From positions 19,122,031 through 19,186,030 of the forward strand of contig NC_060106.1 of the NCBI RefSeq assembly GCF_021155765.1: 64,000 bases of DNA, written 5' to 3'. The position numbers were made by a program, and so were the translations under genes. Every line of letters starts with the position of its first letter. The stretch's first letter is position 1. Under the pieces are notes generated by a model. The model saw only the letters and a program-made list of their open reading frames with translations. It did no database searches and was not told where the DNA came from. The DNA is from Diprion similis (taxonomy: Eukaryota > Arthropoda > Insecta > Hymenoptera > Diprionidae). Below, piece by piece: positions 39,588-52,035 of the stretch.

Positions 39588-40979
39588 CTGCAAACTCGCA
39601 AAGCCAGAAAACGATAGAAATACAACTCAAGGATAATTCCTTCTCGATTATTATTCATTCACATGTAGAGATGAATAATAAAAGTAACGAAAAAAAAAAA
39701 AAACGTTTACGATTACAATAATCTCAGCGCGCCTCGGCGGCTAGAATCGCGATTAAACGGTTTGCACAGTAGTTACGAGATCTTGACCATGATCCTTCAG
39801 CTCACGGCTCGTTGCCGACGTTCTTATAAAATCACGCCAAGTGCCCGAGTGCATTGCAGTTGCAATTCTATGTTATAAACGGCGTCGCGAATCATCAGAT
39901 TTTATTACCCTACTCGAGAAGGTATCTTCTCATTTAATTACACCGCATCACTTTTTTTCTTCCGTTTATCGTCGTTCTGTAATTTTCTTACCTGTTTTCT
40001 ACTCCCGGCTGCACTTTCGTCGAAAAACCGTCTCCGCAGGTTCGTCAGCTTCGAAGGGATGCAATATTTAAGTTTATGCAATAACACTGGCACAAATTAT
40101 TATTCAACGAATTTCTTCTTTCCCTATTTACTTGATTTTATTCGGTGAAATAAAATTCGTCGTTGGATTAATTTTTCCTCTATTCAATCACCGTGCAATT
40201 TGTGAATTTAAACACGAATGTTTTGTTTTTTTATCATTTAATTATTTATTTATTTATTTTTATCGTCGATTAGTTCTTCGTTTTACCTGTTTTTACAAAG
40301 CAGTATTTTTTTTTTTTTTGTTTTTTACTCAATCCCTTTTTGTTTCTCTCTTAGCTTTAGCCAATTATTGTGATCAGTACTTTGATCGAAACTGTAAACT
40401 TCAGTTGAAAATTTTTTTTTTTTTTTCTATCCTTCAATGAAGATATCTTTGTTGACTTGTGTTTAAAAGTTGTTGTATTTATCTTCCTCAAATTAAATGA
40501 AAGTTTTACTAACCAAGTTTGGCCAATTTTAAAAAACGTCCATTTGATAACGCCACCTTTTCCTCGTCATGCTGGCGCGAAAGCGGCGACCGATTTTTTA
40601 TATCTCGCAACCGCGAGGCTTGAATCGTGTTCGCAAAAAACGTCATCCACAATGAATAAATTAAATCGAATTGAATTGAACCAAAAAAAAAAAAAAAAAA
40701 CCAACAAAAATCAAAAAAGAACAAAAAAAGAATCTACAAATCGTTCGATCGGTAGTTCTCAAAAACCGGTGATATTCCGAGAAGAAGAAAAATCCAAAAA
40801 TCTACTGAGAACTAAATAACAACTAAACGAAAAATCGAGGCTTAGAAATGAAAAGCGTGAGAAAAAAAAAAAAATTTCTATTTTTGAATTCTCGCGACCG
40901 AACTTATTTCAATAAAAAATCTTCGCTCCCGTCCAATTTCCTGCGATCGAACTCTCAAAAGTTCGGTGCTCTGATGATC
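37227..40979. other. Gene-free AT-rich DNA
   Basis: No convincing exon. Contents are an (AT)n tract at about 39,551-39,582, (AAAT)n at about 38,583-38,610, a short stem-loop GACACT-TTCAAG-AGTGTC at about 38,719-38,736, and many T or A runs near 40,300-40,870. Confidence 0.6.
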
Positions 40980-41208
40980 GCCGATTTACTTCAACGTTCT
41001 AAATTCAGCGATTTCTTGTAGAGGCGCGGGTGCTTCGTGTAAACTTTTATTCGATCCGCGTGTGCAGCGCAGATTTCTCGGGTAGTCGGAGATTTGCTCG
41101 TCCGCACAGTGCGGTGGTCGGGTAGTTTGTGCCGGGCTTCCAAAGCCTCTGCACAACGCGAACGCGGCTCTCGCTCTCTCGCTCTATTTACTATCAAGTT
41201 CTCTTTCG

Positions 41209-41257
<49 letters not shown>

Positions 41258-41350
41258 CTCTCTCTCTCCCTCTCCCTCTCTTTCCCTCCTTTGAGACGCC
41301 GGCCTCCCATGCAACCTGGGAGGACTCACCTGCCGCCCAAACTTGACGCT
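40980..41350. promoter_or_regulatory. GC-elevated patch with CT microsatellite (possible promoter/first exon)
   Basis: CpG frequency rises over 41,030-41,180, followed by a long (CT)n tract (about 41,213-41,285). On the minus strand GGCGGCAG|GTGAGTCC around 41,330 is a near-perfect splice-donor match, so a minus-strand 5' exon in 41.33-41.36 kb is possible but unproven. CT/GA tracts next to insect promoters often bind GAGA-type factors; using that here is inference. Confidence 0.25.
41213..41285. repeat. (CT)n microsatellite with internal (TA)4
   Basis: About 36 bases of CT repeats, a short TATATATATA insert, then further CT and CCCT units. The Leu/Ser frames across it are repeat artefacts. 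Confidence 0.95.
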
Positions 41351-44200
41351 CGTGTTAACCTCTTGTTGTTTTTTTTTTTTTTTTCCAAGTCACTTTTTAT
41401 GCAGATTTTTACCTAAAAAGAAGAATTTTTTTAGTTTGTTTTAACGAAAAGAAATTTTTAATTTCGGGGTAAAGAAAGATGGATTCAAAATTTTTTATCA
41501 GAATTTGATAAATGTTTGATATAATTGAAGATTTCAATTTCACAGATACTTTACAGTTTGAAAAATTCATGCTAATTGAAGAGAGAGAGAGAGAGAGAGT
41601 CAATGGAAGTTGATCGTTTCATATATACATGTGTATGGATTGGTATATAATGTTTTCGAACAATTATAGATCGTTGGTTTGATTAATTTAAAAAACGTCA
41701 ATTGCAGAAGTTACGTACAATCAAATTTCAATTTTTTTTTTTTTTTTTTTTCTACACACGAATAATGCACTTCAGCATACTCACGACGTCACACGATACA
41801 TGTTTAAAACTGGACTTGTATCAGTTTTAACTTTGTTTCAAATGAAAAGAGAAAACACGTGACCAAACGATTGTTTCTTAAAACTAAAAACATATGAAAA
41901 GAAAAAAAATTCTATTGTAATTGGATTGATTACTGGAATGCTGATTGCAAAATATTAATTTCCAATCGTTCAGTTCTTCGTAAGAATTAAAACTAAGCGA
42001 TCTATATTATTTCCTGTACAGGTATACATATATATGTTATTATACTTCGATAATTAGTTTTTTTGAAAACTTGTCAATCCTCGTTAACTTTTGAATGATG
42101 TATAGGTAATCAATCACTTCCGGGATGATTTTTTCTTTCTTTTTTTTTTTAAACTTAGATTGCCTTTTCGTGCTTGGATTTGCATTTCATTTTTTTCTTT
42201 CTCTTTCACCTTTCTTATTTCCAGTTTCAAGTACCAAATACACATATATGTTATATATATATATATATATATATATGTAATTATTCAGAAAACACGTCTC
42301 TAACTTCGCTCTCTCCCTCTCTCTCTTAGCGTGCTGACGGAATTTATCTCATTACCTGTACTGTAAAAAATGTCAACGATGATTCTGGTTGAATTTTTTC
42401 GTAGGATACGCGATCCGGAATGTCCCGTTCGAATGATCCTCTCCATTTAAATTTATTTCTTATTCTGTGTTTGTGTATTTTTTCTCTCTTTTTCTTCTCT
42501 TCTGCTTCTTCGTTCCGTGTTAGTATTTTATCTCGCCTCTCTTTTCCGTATAATCTATAACATAACCAGTCTCATCGAAACAGCCAGCTCCATCCTACGC
42601 ACAGTTCTGAACAAAAACAGTCCAATGTATTTTTATTTCTGCATCAAATGAAAATTTATTCGAGTCCTTTTATTCAGGATTGTGTATAGAATGAGACTGT
42701 TAAACTATTTTTTGCATTTAAAATACGTGGACTTTGATATTTGGAGATATGGACGTACGTGAACGTCCAAATCGATCAGGGCACCCCCTTAAACAAACTA
42801 CTGTGAAGTGCAGTAAAAATAAATCCTGATCAGGTAGCAAATTAAGAAGTAAAATACGACGATACTCGAAACAATAAACATAGAAAATCTCGTTATTCAA
42901 TTAACTACACACTCAAGATGTACAGTCAAACTCCTTTAAAAGTAGACATATATATACACATTCTTCGAAACGCTACACCATTTCCTATACCTACATTTTA
43001 ACGATATTATCCGAGGTCTTTATTTATTCGTTTTCGTTTTCTTTTATGATAGTCTCACTTGAATTTTATATTTATTGCATCTTCGGGATAATATTAGACC
43101 ATCAGGTCTAGTTTGTTGGCCTGCGCCGAGTAGTGGAAGTAATCTAATACGTTACATTATCAATTTTATATACATATATATATGTGGATAATTGATTCCG
43201 TAAAATAAGTGAATAATTCTTTACAATATTATCTATAATTGTTTTATGTATCGTTGTTTAATAATTTAGTTGCCTTTTATTTTATGGTCTTATAAAACGT
43301 CACAATATTAAATACATTTCACTCTCGTGCACAGAAATTCCGGCGTAATATCTCAGATACTAGGAAGTAAATTTGAGAAAAAGTAGTTTCATTGAAAATG
43401 TGAAAAAAAGAAACACGCACTCGCATCCGATATTTTGAATGTCGAATTTTCGTCGATCTCCACTGGATTCCGCCGCGCCCATTTGCTCGAAAATCAATTT
43501 GCCGTGAAACGAGATATCTCAATTTTATTTGTAAATTTTCATTTTTATATTCATTTGCGCTCCGCTGAATCTTCCGGATCCAATTCCCTATTTAATCGAC
43601 TGAAAAAAAAAAATCGGTGACAAATTTGAAAAATTCACTTTTAATACGTATGAAAAGATTCAATTGAATACTAAAAAACTGTTACACAACTTTTTCATGG
43701 CGTAAAAATTAATATGTAGCTCGCTAAGAAAAATCGCTGTGCAGGTGATGTAAAAAATTTTAATAACCTGATACTCGTCACGTATAAAAACTCGTTTGCA
43801 TTGAAATGATTATGAGATTTTGTTGAAACTACGGTTACACGTGGGATGCATAAAATTCCGCAAAGGATTTCAGACGCGGCGAGTTCCCGACTCGAAGATC
43901 AAGTCCCGAGTCAGGTAAACGTTTCGGAATGTAAATAATCTCCTAAATTTTTTTCCTAGACACGTCCTTGCGGCCTTGCCGCAGGGAAATACAGTACGAA
44001 GCAGATTACATGCGGTGTCGAGACGGAATCGCGGTTTGCCGAATGAAATTTTGACCTCTGCAGTGAGTGAATTCGTAATACTGATTTTCGTAATTGATCT
44101 TGAACGGTCCTTGAATTCAAGTTACAATTCCATTTCAATCGTTTGCCAATTTTTAATCGCAACATTTTGCAACAGTCAAAAGTAGAGTGAAAAAACTTCG
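41351..44200. other. Gene-free AT-rich DNA
   Basis: No exon recognised. The stretch holds T runs (41,732-41,750 and others), a (GA)n tract at about 41,581-41,600, a (TA)n tract at about 42,252-42,276 and a TA/CA-rich patch near 43,170. Confidence 0.6.
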
Positions 44201-47200
44201 GTTATCCATTCGCCACTGAAACTAAGAATCTATTACGCAGCTGCCGAGAGGTCGTCGAGGTTTAATCCACACCTCAGAAAGTCTTCTTCAATTACTCGAA
44301 GACATGTAGGTTCTGCTGTCGGTATACATTCTCAACACCGTAGTATACGAGATGAAAATCTCTGCAACAGATTGTTGAACTCGGGTATAAATGCGGATGT
44401 CGTGCGATAATATAACCAACGATCATGGCTACCCAAGGTACCCATACAGCCAACATGTGGCGAGGATACCATCTGTCTAGGAAGTGACCAGAACCCGCGA
44501 GGAATCCTCGAAGCAAACTGCACTGAAGGATTGTATTCGCCCAGCTCACTCTCATCGTTAGCAAGCTTTGGTACCTTCGGCTGAAGTCAAAGTTTTGGTA
44601 AAAGCAGAATCGTCATTCGAAACCATCTGCAGATACCCAGTGAAGCTGAAACAGCAAAACCATCACGTTTCAACATGACATCCCAATAGTCTCCATACAT
44701 TAAAGACACCGTCTTACCTTCATCGTAGGTGCCAACTGCGGTATAAATGCAGCCTTTGGTGATGAGTAATTTCAGAGTTCGCCAGTGAGGTGTACACTAA
44801 TCATCCCTCGGCGAGATATTTTATAATAAGACAATGAATTTTCTCGAAGCTGTAAAGCGAACCGTTGCAGGTTGTTACACACAGTGGATTAGTAGATTAT
44901 AGTGTAATGGATAGAGTTACGGAGGCTGCAACAGCCTAGCCTGCCTGTTTGTTGTGGCATGGCATCGCCTTGCCCTGCAGGCCTCGATGACGATCGTCGC
45001 CTTTCAGTGAGAGAATCTCAAGCTCCTTTGGATTTACGATGACATTTATTAGTCTGCCTGGCAGTCTCGTCTGTCTGTGTATGTGTGTGTGTGTGTGCGT
45101 GTGTGTGTGTGTGTCGATGTGGCATGAGTGTATGGTATGGTCGTGTGTACATTTCACCCATCGGTTTGCGTCTGCATTTGTGAGTGGTAGCGACCACGCT
45201 TTTCAACACCGGTGATGGTAAGACGTCGCCGACCGAATAAATTCCTAATGTTTTCAACATTTTTAGTCAGGAGTGTCACCATTACGGTGTCCCCGTGATA
45301 TCATACCTGGACACTGACATCTAACCATCCGCACATCGGCTCGTGCGTACATCTCTGCCTCTTCGACGATGGTCGTGATTATTATACGAAACGCCGTTGT
45401 GGGTCAACGCTCGCTGCTCCTGGAGGTAGCAGCTCTCGGTAACCACGTTTACCAACACCAACGTCGAGGTCTGCGACAACGTGTGAGGTGCGCTATGGAT
45501 TACATTCTACACATCACCGTCATCGTCTTTTTGTTGTTTGTTTCAAGAATGGAATAACTGCAGTTTTAGGCCTAGATTTTACACTTCTAAAAGACCCATC
45601 TTCGAGTAAAATGGCGCTATGATTAGTCTGTTGGTTCTTTGATAAATCGACGTTTTTCTATCATCGTTTATACTGCGTACACTTGCTCGATAAACAATTC
45701 ATCATCACAGTTCATTACGTGTTATTTTTTTCAGACAACGATTTATAACTCGTTACTATAGAGACTCAGGTTTTCTGGTATGTTCTCTGTGGTTTAGACT
45801 GATTCTTGTATGTACCTATGTATTGTGAATGTAAGTACATACATACATATGCGGCGTTCATCGAGATTCGTCAATTCGTTCCAAAGGTTAACTTCAACAT
45901 GGCGATTATATATCTCAAAGAGAGGAAGAATGTATATTGATTAGTCTTGCGGTGATAAAACCAATTCTTATAGGAATTTCCATTATTCATGGATATTGCC
46001 ATACTCCATTAGGTGGATTGATCTTGATTCGACTCTCGAATGCTTACCGCTTTTTTCAATCACATATTACTTCACTTTGAACAACTGTTATGGGATCTTC
46101 TGTCTTTTCTATGTCAGATAGAAACGTATATTACCGAGCGTGATTAGACTGAGAATTATAAGGCGTTTGTAATTGCTAAATTCACTGCCGACCATTAGAA
46201 TCAAGGGAAAATCACGCTGAGCGATTAGACCGTGAAAGTAGCAAGCTATATATGCTACTAACATCTCTATAAATTTACACTGTAATTGCACATTATTAAG
46301 CCTTACGGATCACGAACGGTTTATTGGTTTCATCGCAGCTGCACTTGCAGATTCCATTAATGAGATTTATGTTTCCTCTTTTTTTCCGTCACGTATTCGA
46401 GACCGATTGAATAATCCTTCGGTGCATCGAGCCCCGATGATCCTTGAATCCTGCCTTTTAACCACTTTTACGTAATTCGTCAAGAGTGAAAATTACTTAT
46501 ACGTATTTGCTGCACGTGCTTGTTTTCACTTTCGATTACCCCACGATTAAACTGAGAAATGCTTCAGAGTAAAACGATTTGTCTAGTAAATTCAACGGCT
46601 TTGCGGGTGAGGGTCAAAGCTAGTCCTACTAATCAGTGACACTTTCAAAAATCAAGATTTCGAACAATTCTTTGAAATAATTATTTCCTGCCATGGGATA
46701 TTCAGCACGAATTTTCACTTGTCTTGCACTATGCACACGAGAAGTGAGAACACCGAGTCCTGAGGGCACACTTAGCCTTTGATCCTGTAAACGATGGCGC
46801 AGGACATCGTGCGAGATCGCCTCCACCGACGTAGACTTCGGATATACCTCAATCGCCAACTTTGGCTTAACAATAAGACGTAGAATCAAGAGGCATTAGA
46901 AGCACCTGCGCCGCGTGTGTTCTACTATCCTGCGAGCAGGATGCATCGGCTAAATAAGGACACTGCATAAATCCAACAAGATAAAGGAGTGAATAACTCC
47001 TCAGGCGCCACAAAGTCCGTCTTCATTCGTCGGATGCAAATCCACGTCGGCAGTTTGATATATTCGAGGAATTTCGTCCGATGAGAACGATTTCCAAACC
47101 ACTATGGTCGGATCACTGGATCAGGATTACGGTAGTCTCGATGGCCTCGTGATGTCGCAGCACTCAGCAAGTTCTATGCGTATATAATCCACTCGACTGA

Positions 47201-48458
47201 TGGAAAAGAGCGAAATTTTTTGCCACTCTCTATTTGCCAGAACGTCGATTTTACGTTGCGTAACTTTCGTAAAACAGGTGCGATCGGTACGTGATGATTT
47301 TTTAGTGTCACGTTGTTTTTCTCTATTTTTACATTCTTTTCGTATCCAAAATCCGTCAAGAAATATGTTTTAACTCTCTTCTCACCGCTACGCTGTACAC
47401 ACGTGTAATTATATGTCGTGTACACGAGATGAGTAGGTACATAATACGCACAAAAACCCGAGCTTTGTACACTGCTGTAGAGTATTAATTGATCTCGAAA
47501 CGCTCGGTGTTATACTAACGGAATCCTGGATAAATTTTTCGATGGACACGATTTATATCTGCCATTCCATAACTCAAACTCGAGTATATTATGCGATGTT
47601 TGCGTTGATTCGAGCGTCTCCGACGACGCCCAGATGGACACCTGCCAACCCATTGTCAGCGGCAATAATCCCACCGTATGCATAGGTGTTCGTATTGGAG
47701 AGGATGGACAAACAAGACACATATTTGCGTTGAAAAAACCTGGGAGTGAGCTTCCAGTCTCAAGTTAAACAGATTTCATACTTTCGACACACGCTCGCTC
47801 ATTCGGCCACTTGTAATCATTCCGGCCAATTATCGACAAGCAGATATTACACCTCGAATTACACGCGAAGTTGCCTCCACCAAATAAAACCCACGCAGAG
47901 ATTTTACGTGAAAGTAGATGAAAGGCGTGTGTCTAACTTAACACCCAGACACTGCAGGCTCACGCAGCGAACCATGATGATAGCCTGCTGTTCGAAGCTC
48001 GTAATGGCCTTATAGAGTTGCTTCCGAGACTCCACTGACAAACGTCACTTGCTTAATGCACTGCGAGCCCGACAAAGGTCCATTATGCAATTACATGTAC
48101 GAGTAAACGTATGAAATTTACGACGATTCCAACGATGGTTATATACGTACCAACTTCATGCTCTTCACAATGGTCGCAATGGTTTGTGCAGTTAGTCAAC
48201 TCGCACCCGCTTGTGAACAACGTTGCGTTATAAGTGCCGCAGCATCAAAGCTCGCTGCGGATTGATTCCAACTGATTTTGATCACGCGTGTTTCACTGTT
48301 CGATCAATCGATGCGCGTAGGAGTTGATCTTTGAGGAGGATTTTTTTAACGGGTAAAATGTGTCGGTGTATTAACTTCCGTGATAAATAAATACACACTT
48401 CAGATTTGTAGGTATCATGAAATCTGTTATTCGGTCAACAGCGACATCGAAGAATCGT
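44200..48458. other. Higher-complexity zone downstream of the receptor gene, undecoded
   Basis: Base composition is more balanced than in the desert and homopolymers are few. No frame carries an odorant receptor motif such as the WCW(F/Y)GN block, and no run of exons with matching phases could be built on either strand. A (GT)n tract sits at about 45,075-45,115, and a CTCF-like AAATGGCGCTA at 45,610-45,620. It may hold regulatory DNA, untranslated exons or an unrecognised gene. Confidence 0.35.
45075..45115. repeat. (GT)n microsatellite
   Basis: GT dinucleotides interrupted once by GC, about 40 bases. The Thr-His frames on the opposite strand are artefacts of this repeat. Confidence 0.9.
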
Positions 48459-48464
48459 TTTATT
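48459..48464 (-). promoter_or_regulatory. AATAAA poly(A) signal for the odorant receptor gene
   Basis: A minus-strand AATAAA lies 149 bases past the receptor's TAG stop, a normal distance for a compact insect 3' untranslated region. The hexamer is common in AT-rich DNA, so position is the main support. Confidence 0.45.
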
Positions 48465-48613
48465 TAACCGTTCCTACAATTTTCGCGTTACATAGTGTAA
48501 TAGCGAAGCGACAACTAAAGGAAGTGTCGACCTAGTGTAATAGTTACGAGACTACATCACGGCGAATAGCGAATTCCACGTCACTCGCCAACCACTACCA
48601 AGCTTTCGTCGAT

Positions 48614-50454
48614 CTAGTTTACGGATTCGTTCATCTTGTTCAGCAGCGTGAAGAAGGAATAAGAGCCGCTGAGAACCTGCGAATAAAATATCCTGATAAA
48701 CTACATCAAAGTGGACATAAACGGTGAAAGTTTAAGTTGAGTGCATGCATGGTCGACTTATAGTGAATAGATGAATGAATTCCATGCCTTGGAATGATCA
48801 CGACTATTTAAACGGCTGGTTGCACACTCTTGTATCCATAATTATACGAGACAAGATGAAAGAAGAAAGAATACATGAACTGTAGGACAAGTTTTTTAGG
48901 GACTCACGTACCGATATAAAAGCCTCCATTGACATCACGTAGAACTTGCCGGCGGTCAATTTTAACGGTTTCTTTGCTCGCATTAGCGGAATTGTTATCA
49001 GCGAGCTGATTGACGTCAATTTCTCAAGCTCCCAAGGGCTCAGCCAGAGGACTTCTGCGACCGAAGTGCTCTGCGCGAAATTCAAGACGTAATTACGCAC
49101 GAGACCGAGTGCAGGGGTACGCAACCGGTGATTAGTAATTAAAACTTATTTTTAAGGGGGGCAAAAAGAGAGAGAGAAAATAACACGATGGTCACTTGCC
49201 TGATGTATCATTTCGTTTCCGAACCAGCACCAAAAAAACAGCTGGGAAAACGCCCCGCTCAAATAAATGGCGAACTTGAAGAAACCGGAAGCTTGTCCGA
49301 CTACCTGAAGCGCTTTTAAGGGGGTTCAATTATCGCTTTGCTAGCTGTTCCCGAATCGCGTGAACGATTCCTAGTGCCGATAATTTGAGGACCTTACCAA
49401 AATCGCTTGAAAACCGGTAAGACATATTAGAACGTTGCTCGCCATTAGTTGAGCCAGCATCAAGGGGCTGAAGAACGTGTTCAAACTCTGAACAAACTCG
49501 ATGATCTCTTGATGGCGTTTTACGCACTTTAGTAAGTTTCCTCTGAAGTCGACTGGCCGGTTTTTTCCACCGTTAATGGCTGCCTTCTGGTTTTCGGCTT
49601 CGAGAGACTTTCCAAAATTTTTCTTCAATATTTCCAAATGGCAAAAGATCTGGCTACAAAAAGTCAGCACTATGTTATCCATCGATAGAATCGAGAGCAT
49701 TGATACGCTCAGCACGTATCCTTGGTACAAAAACATCAGCTCGTGAATCGGCGACTTTCCAACGTCAAAAGGATACTGCGATCTTATCGGCAATTCCCCT
49801 GGTTCTGTGGTGGTCAAAAACATCAACGCGAACACCAGGAACATCCCTATCGTTCCGAAGCTGTAAATCGTTACTCTTTCCCTCAGGACGTAATACTTCC
49901 AGATCTTGAGGTGCTCCGGGTCTTGAAATAGTTGACAAAAGGTGTTTTAACGACCGGATCTTTTCCCATTCTACAAATCAATGAAAGTCTCCACACAACA
50001 GCAATCCAATTTCCGATTATAGATCTGAAATCGACTTACTTCCCTCCTCGTGGAGAGCTCTGATGTTTTTATCGATGAAATCTATCATTCGTTCCACCTT
50101 GTCGGGGTTCAATTGAAAGCTGAGCAACTTGATCAGAATCACTGATAACCCGGCGATTATGCAACCGTCATCGGTCACGACGAGGAGATCGTCGTTGCAG
50201 GTATACACGTCGGCGGATAGAGTGGCAATGAGAAAACTGATCATTAGTAGTACGAATATCTTGTACAGCAAATAAGGGTACGACAGTAAAGGCCAAGACT
50301 TTGCCGGAATCGTCCACAGGCCGAGAGACCTGAAATAAAAATGATCCTAATTATTTTTAATATTATCATTCAACGAGTAAGTAATCGGAAAATTTTACCT
50401 CAGGACGGTCACGTAAACTTTGAGAAGAGGATGATGATCCGATCGCTGCTGCAT
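48614..50454 (-). CDS. Insect odorant receptor (7-transmembrane, 7tm_6 family), six exons
   Basis: Ligand-binding subunit of the odorant-gated cation channel formed with Orco in olfactory neuron dendrites (known for the family). Exons, read 5' to 3' on the minus strand: 50454-50399, 50329-50040, 49921-49398, 49304-49200, 49070-48912, 48676-48614. They splice in frame to 398 codons plus TAG, the usual length. The start is the ATG at 50,454, beginning MQQRSDHHPLLKVYVTVLR. Hydrophobic segments fall at about residues 38-60, 75-90, 136-153, 176-203, 267-290, 299-318 and 372-392, giving seven helices without a signal peptide. Family hallmarks are FFKFAIYLSGAFSQLFFWCW in exon 4, AGKFYVMSMEAFIS at the end of exon 5, and the small last exon VLSGSYSFFTLL. 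Introns are 69, 118, 93, 129 and 235 bases. The fourth has a GC donor (CATCAG|GCAAGT). The acceptor of exon 3 is a weaker AAG. No inactivating change is seen. The ligand and subfamily cannot be named from sequence alone. Confidence 0.92.
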
Positions 50455-52035
50455 GGCGGGATTCCTTTCCGCAGGACTGACGCTCGAATAAGGAATAGGT
50501 GTGTGTCTGCGGTATGCAATCAGAAACTACTAACTCTCGGCTCGTTCTCGGTGATAATGTAGAGTCGACTGTACCACGCACGCTGTGTTATCACGGACCG
50601 TTTTACTCTGGAGTCTATAATTTTGATGGTCCTTACCTTAAGACTGTCCGATACGATGAGAGTATTTTACACGCGAATAGGATTGCACAGCGGAGGTACT
50701 TTGAATTACATTGAATTACGAAGGATATAGAAGTGCCGAGCGCTATTCGCCTCTCGTCGGAATTCGATCGATCAATATCCATGTCGAAGAGGAAATCGCA
50801 CACGACAATACACGAGTCTAGTTTTTTTTTTCAGCTAAATTCTCGATTTTTGAAGTTTCATCGACGGATGAAATTATGGTCAAACCGTTCTTGCCGTTTT
50901 TCTGTTCACCATGAAACAGCGTTTGCCTAATAACGAGTCCTCGCGACGATTTTAAAGCCGGAAGAAAATTCCAAGTGGGTCAACGGCGGCCATTTTGATT
51001 TAGTTTCTGCAGAATTTACGAGAGTTAGATAGAATATATCTTCGTCTGGAGTTACGAAATAACGTTTGAAGTGACTAATCTTTGAAATTTGATTGCGTCA
51101 TTGATGGCAGCTGTAAAATGAAATTCCAGTGACGATGTACCAAAGTCGTCCTTAATTCGACAGAGTCGCGTGGCTCTGGCAGACCGTGACGGTTACGTCT
51201 CTAGGTGTTCATAATCGATTTATCGATGACCCGATTGAACAGATGCTAAATTCCCGGTTCCCTTCCCGTATTGCCTCATCGACGACCCTTTACATTTCGT
51301 TCCGCGCACGCAATCTGCGGAAATAATGCAAATTGCGACGCCCACTATCGAGGCTTGTCCAGAGCATTGTTTCCCGCTCCACGCCGATTTCCTCGGGCGA
51401 TATAGATTGCATGCTGCAGTATACTTGCGGGCATAAGATGGTAGTGCATAGGTACCGTCGTCCGAACAAATTTTTCACCGCAAAATTTATGGTAACGTGC
51501 AAATATAATACGCAATCTCTGCAACGCTGTCGCGGATTCGCAGTCAAGTTTTCTGGGAATAATGTTTCATCACGCCTTCGAAAACACTGCACTGCTGGCA
51601 CTGATGCTGTATATAAAAATTTTTCCGAGGCAAGAAAACACGTTTCAAGTTATTCTGCGGTCAGCTGGTAAGGCGATAAATTTTTTAAGGAGACTCGTAT
51701 CTGTAAGCCATGCAATAAAATATCTTGACTTTTATTAATTGGACACCGAGTACATTATTGTATATATAATGTTACAGAACGTTATGTTATCTGCTAATTT
51801 CAGCGGAGATACGATACCCAGCCGTATTATTATGCATATATACGTTGTTGTAATCGCTACATTATACGCATATATACTAAAATCGACTTAATTTGCATTT
51901 CGTTTATTCGCGATAAGCTCTCCAGAATTTTGCGTAAAAAAAAAGGGATAAAATTTTCGTCCTTGACCGTCGGCGCATAAAACGTAATGCTTCATTTTAT
52001 TTCCCTCTCTTATTTAGTTTGATGCATAATATTTT
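50455..52035. other. Upstream region of the odorant receptor; no further gene seen
   Basis: This contains the unmapped promoter of the minus-strand receptor. Overlapping frames of about 100 codons on both strands at 51,290-51,671 have no recognisable domain, and their mutual overlap suggests chance. TA-rich strings occur near 51,760-51,880. Confidence 0.5.

Noticed and set aside
39841-39870. GTGCATTGCAG, matching the end of insect miR-932
   Set aside because: Only 11 bases match, the seed region is absent and no precursor hairpin forms.
44292-44564. Minus-strand 90-codon hydrophobic frame, considered as a receptor exon
   Set aside because: It has no odorant receptor motif and no compatible splice sites, and an overlapping alternative frame is equally open.
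47059-47187. Plus-strand open segment of about 42 codons ending SQHSASSMRI before TAA, looking protein-like
   Set aside because: It is preceded by an in-frame TGA with no good acceptor between, and no neighbouring exon or domain was found.
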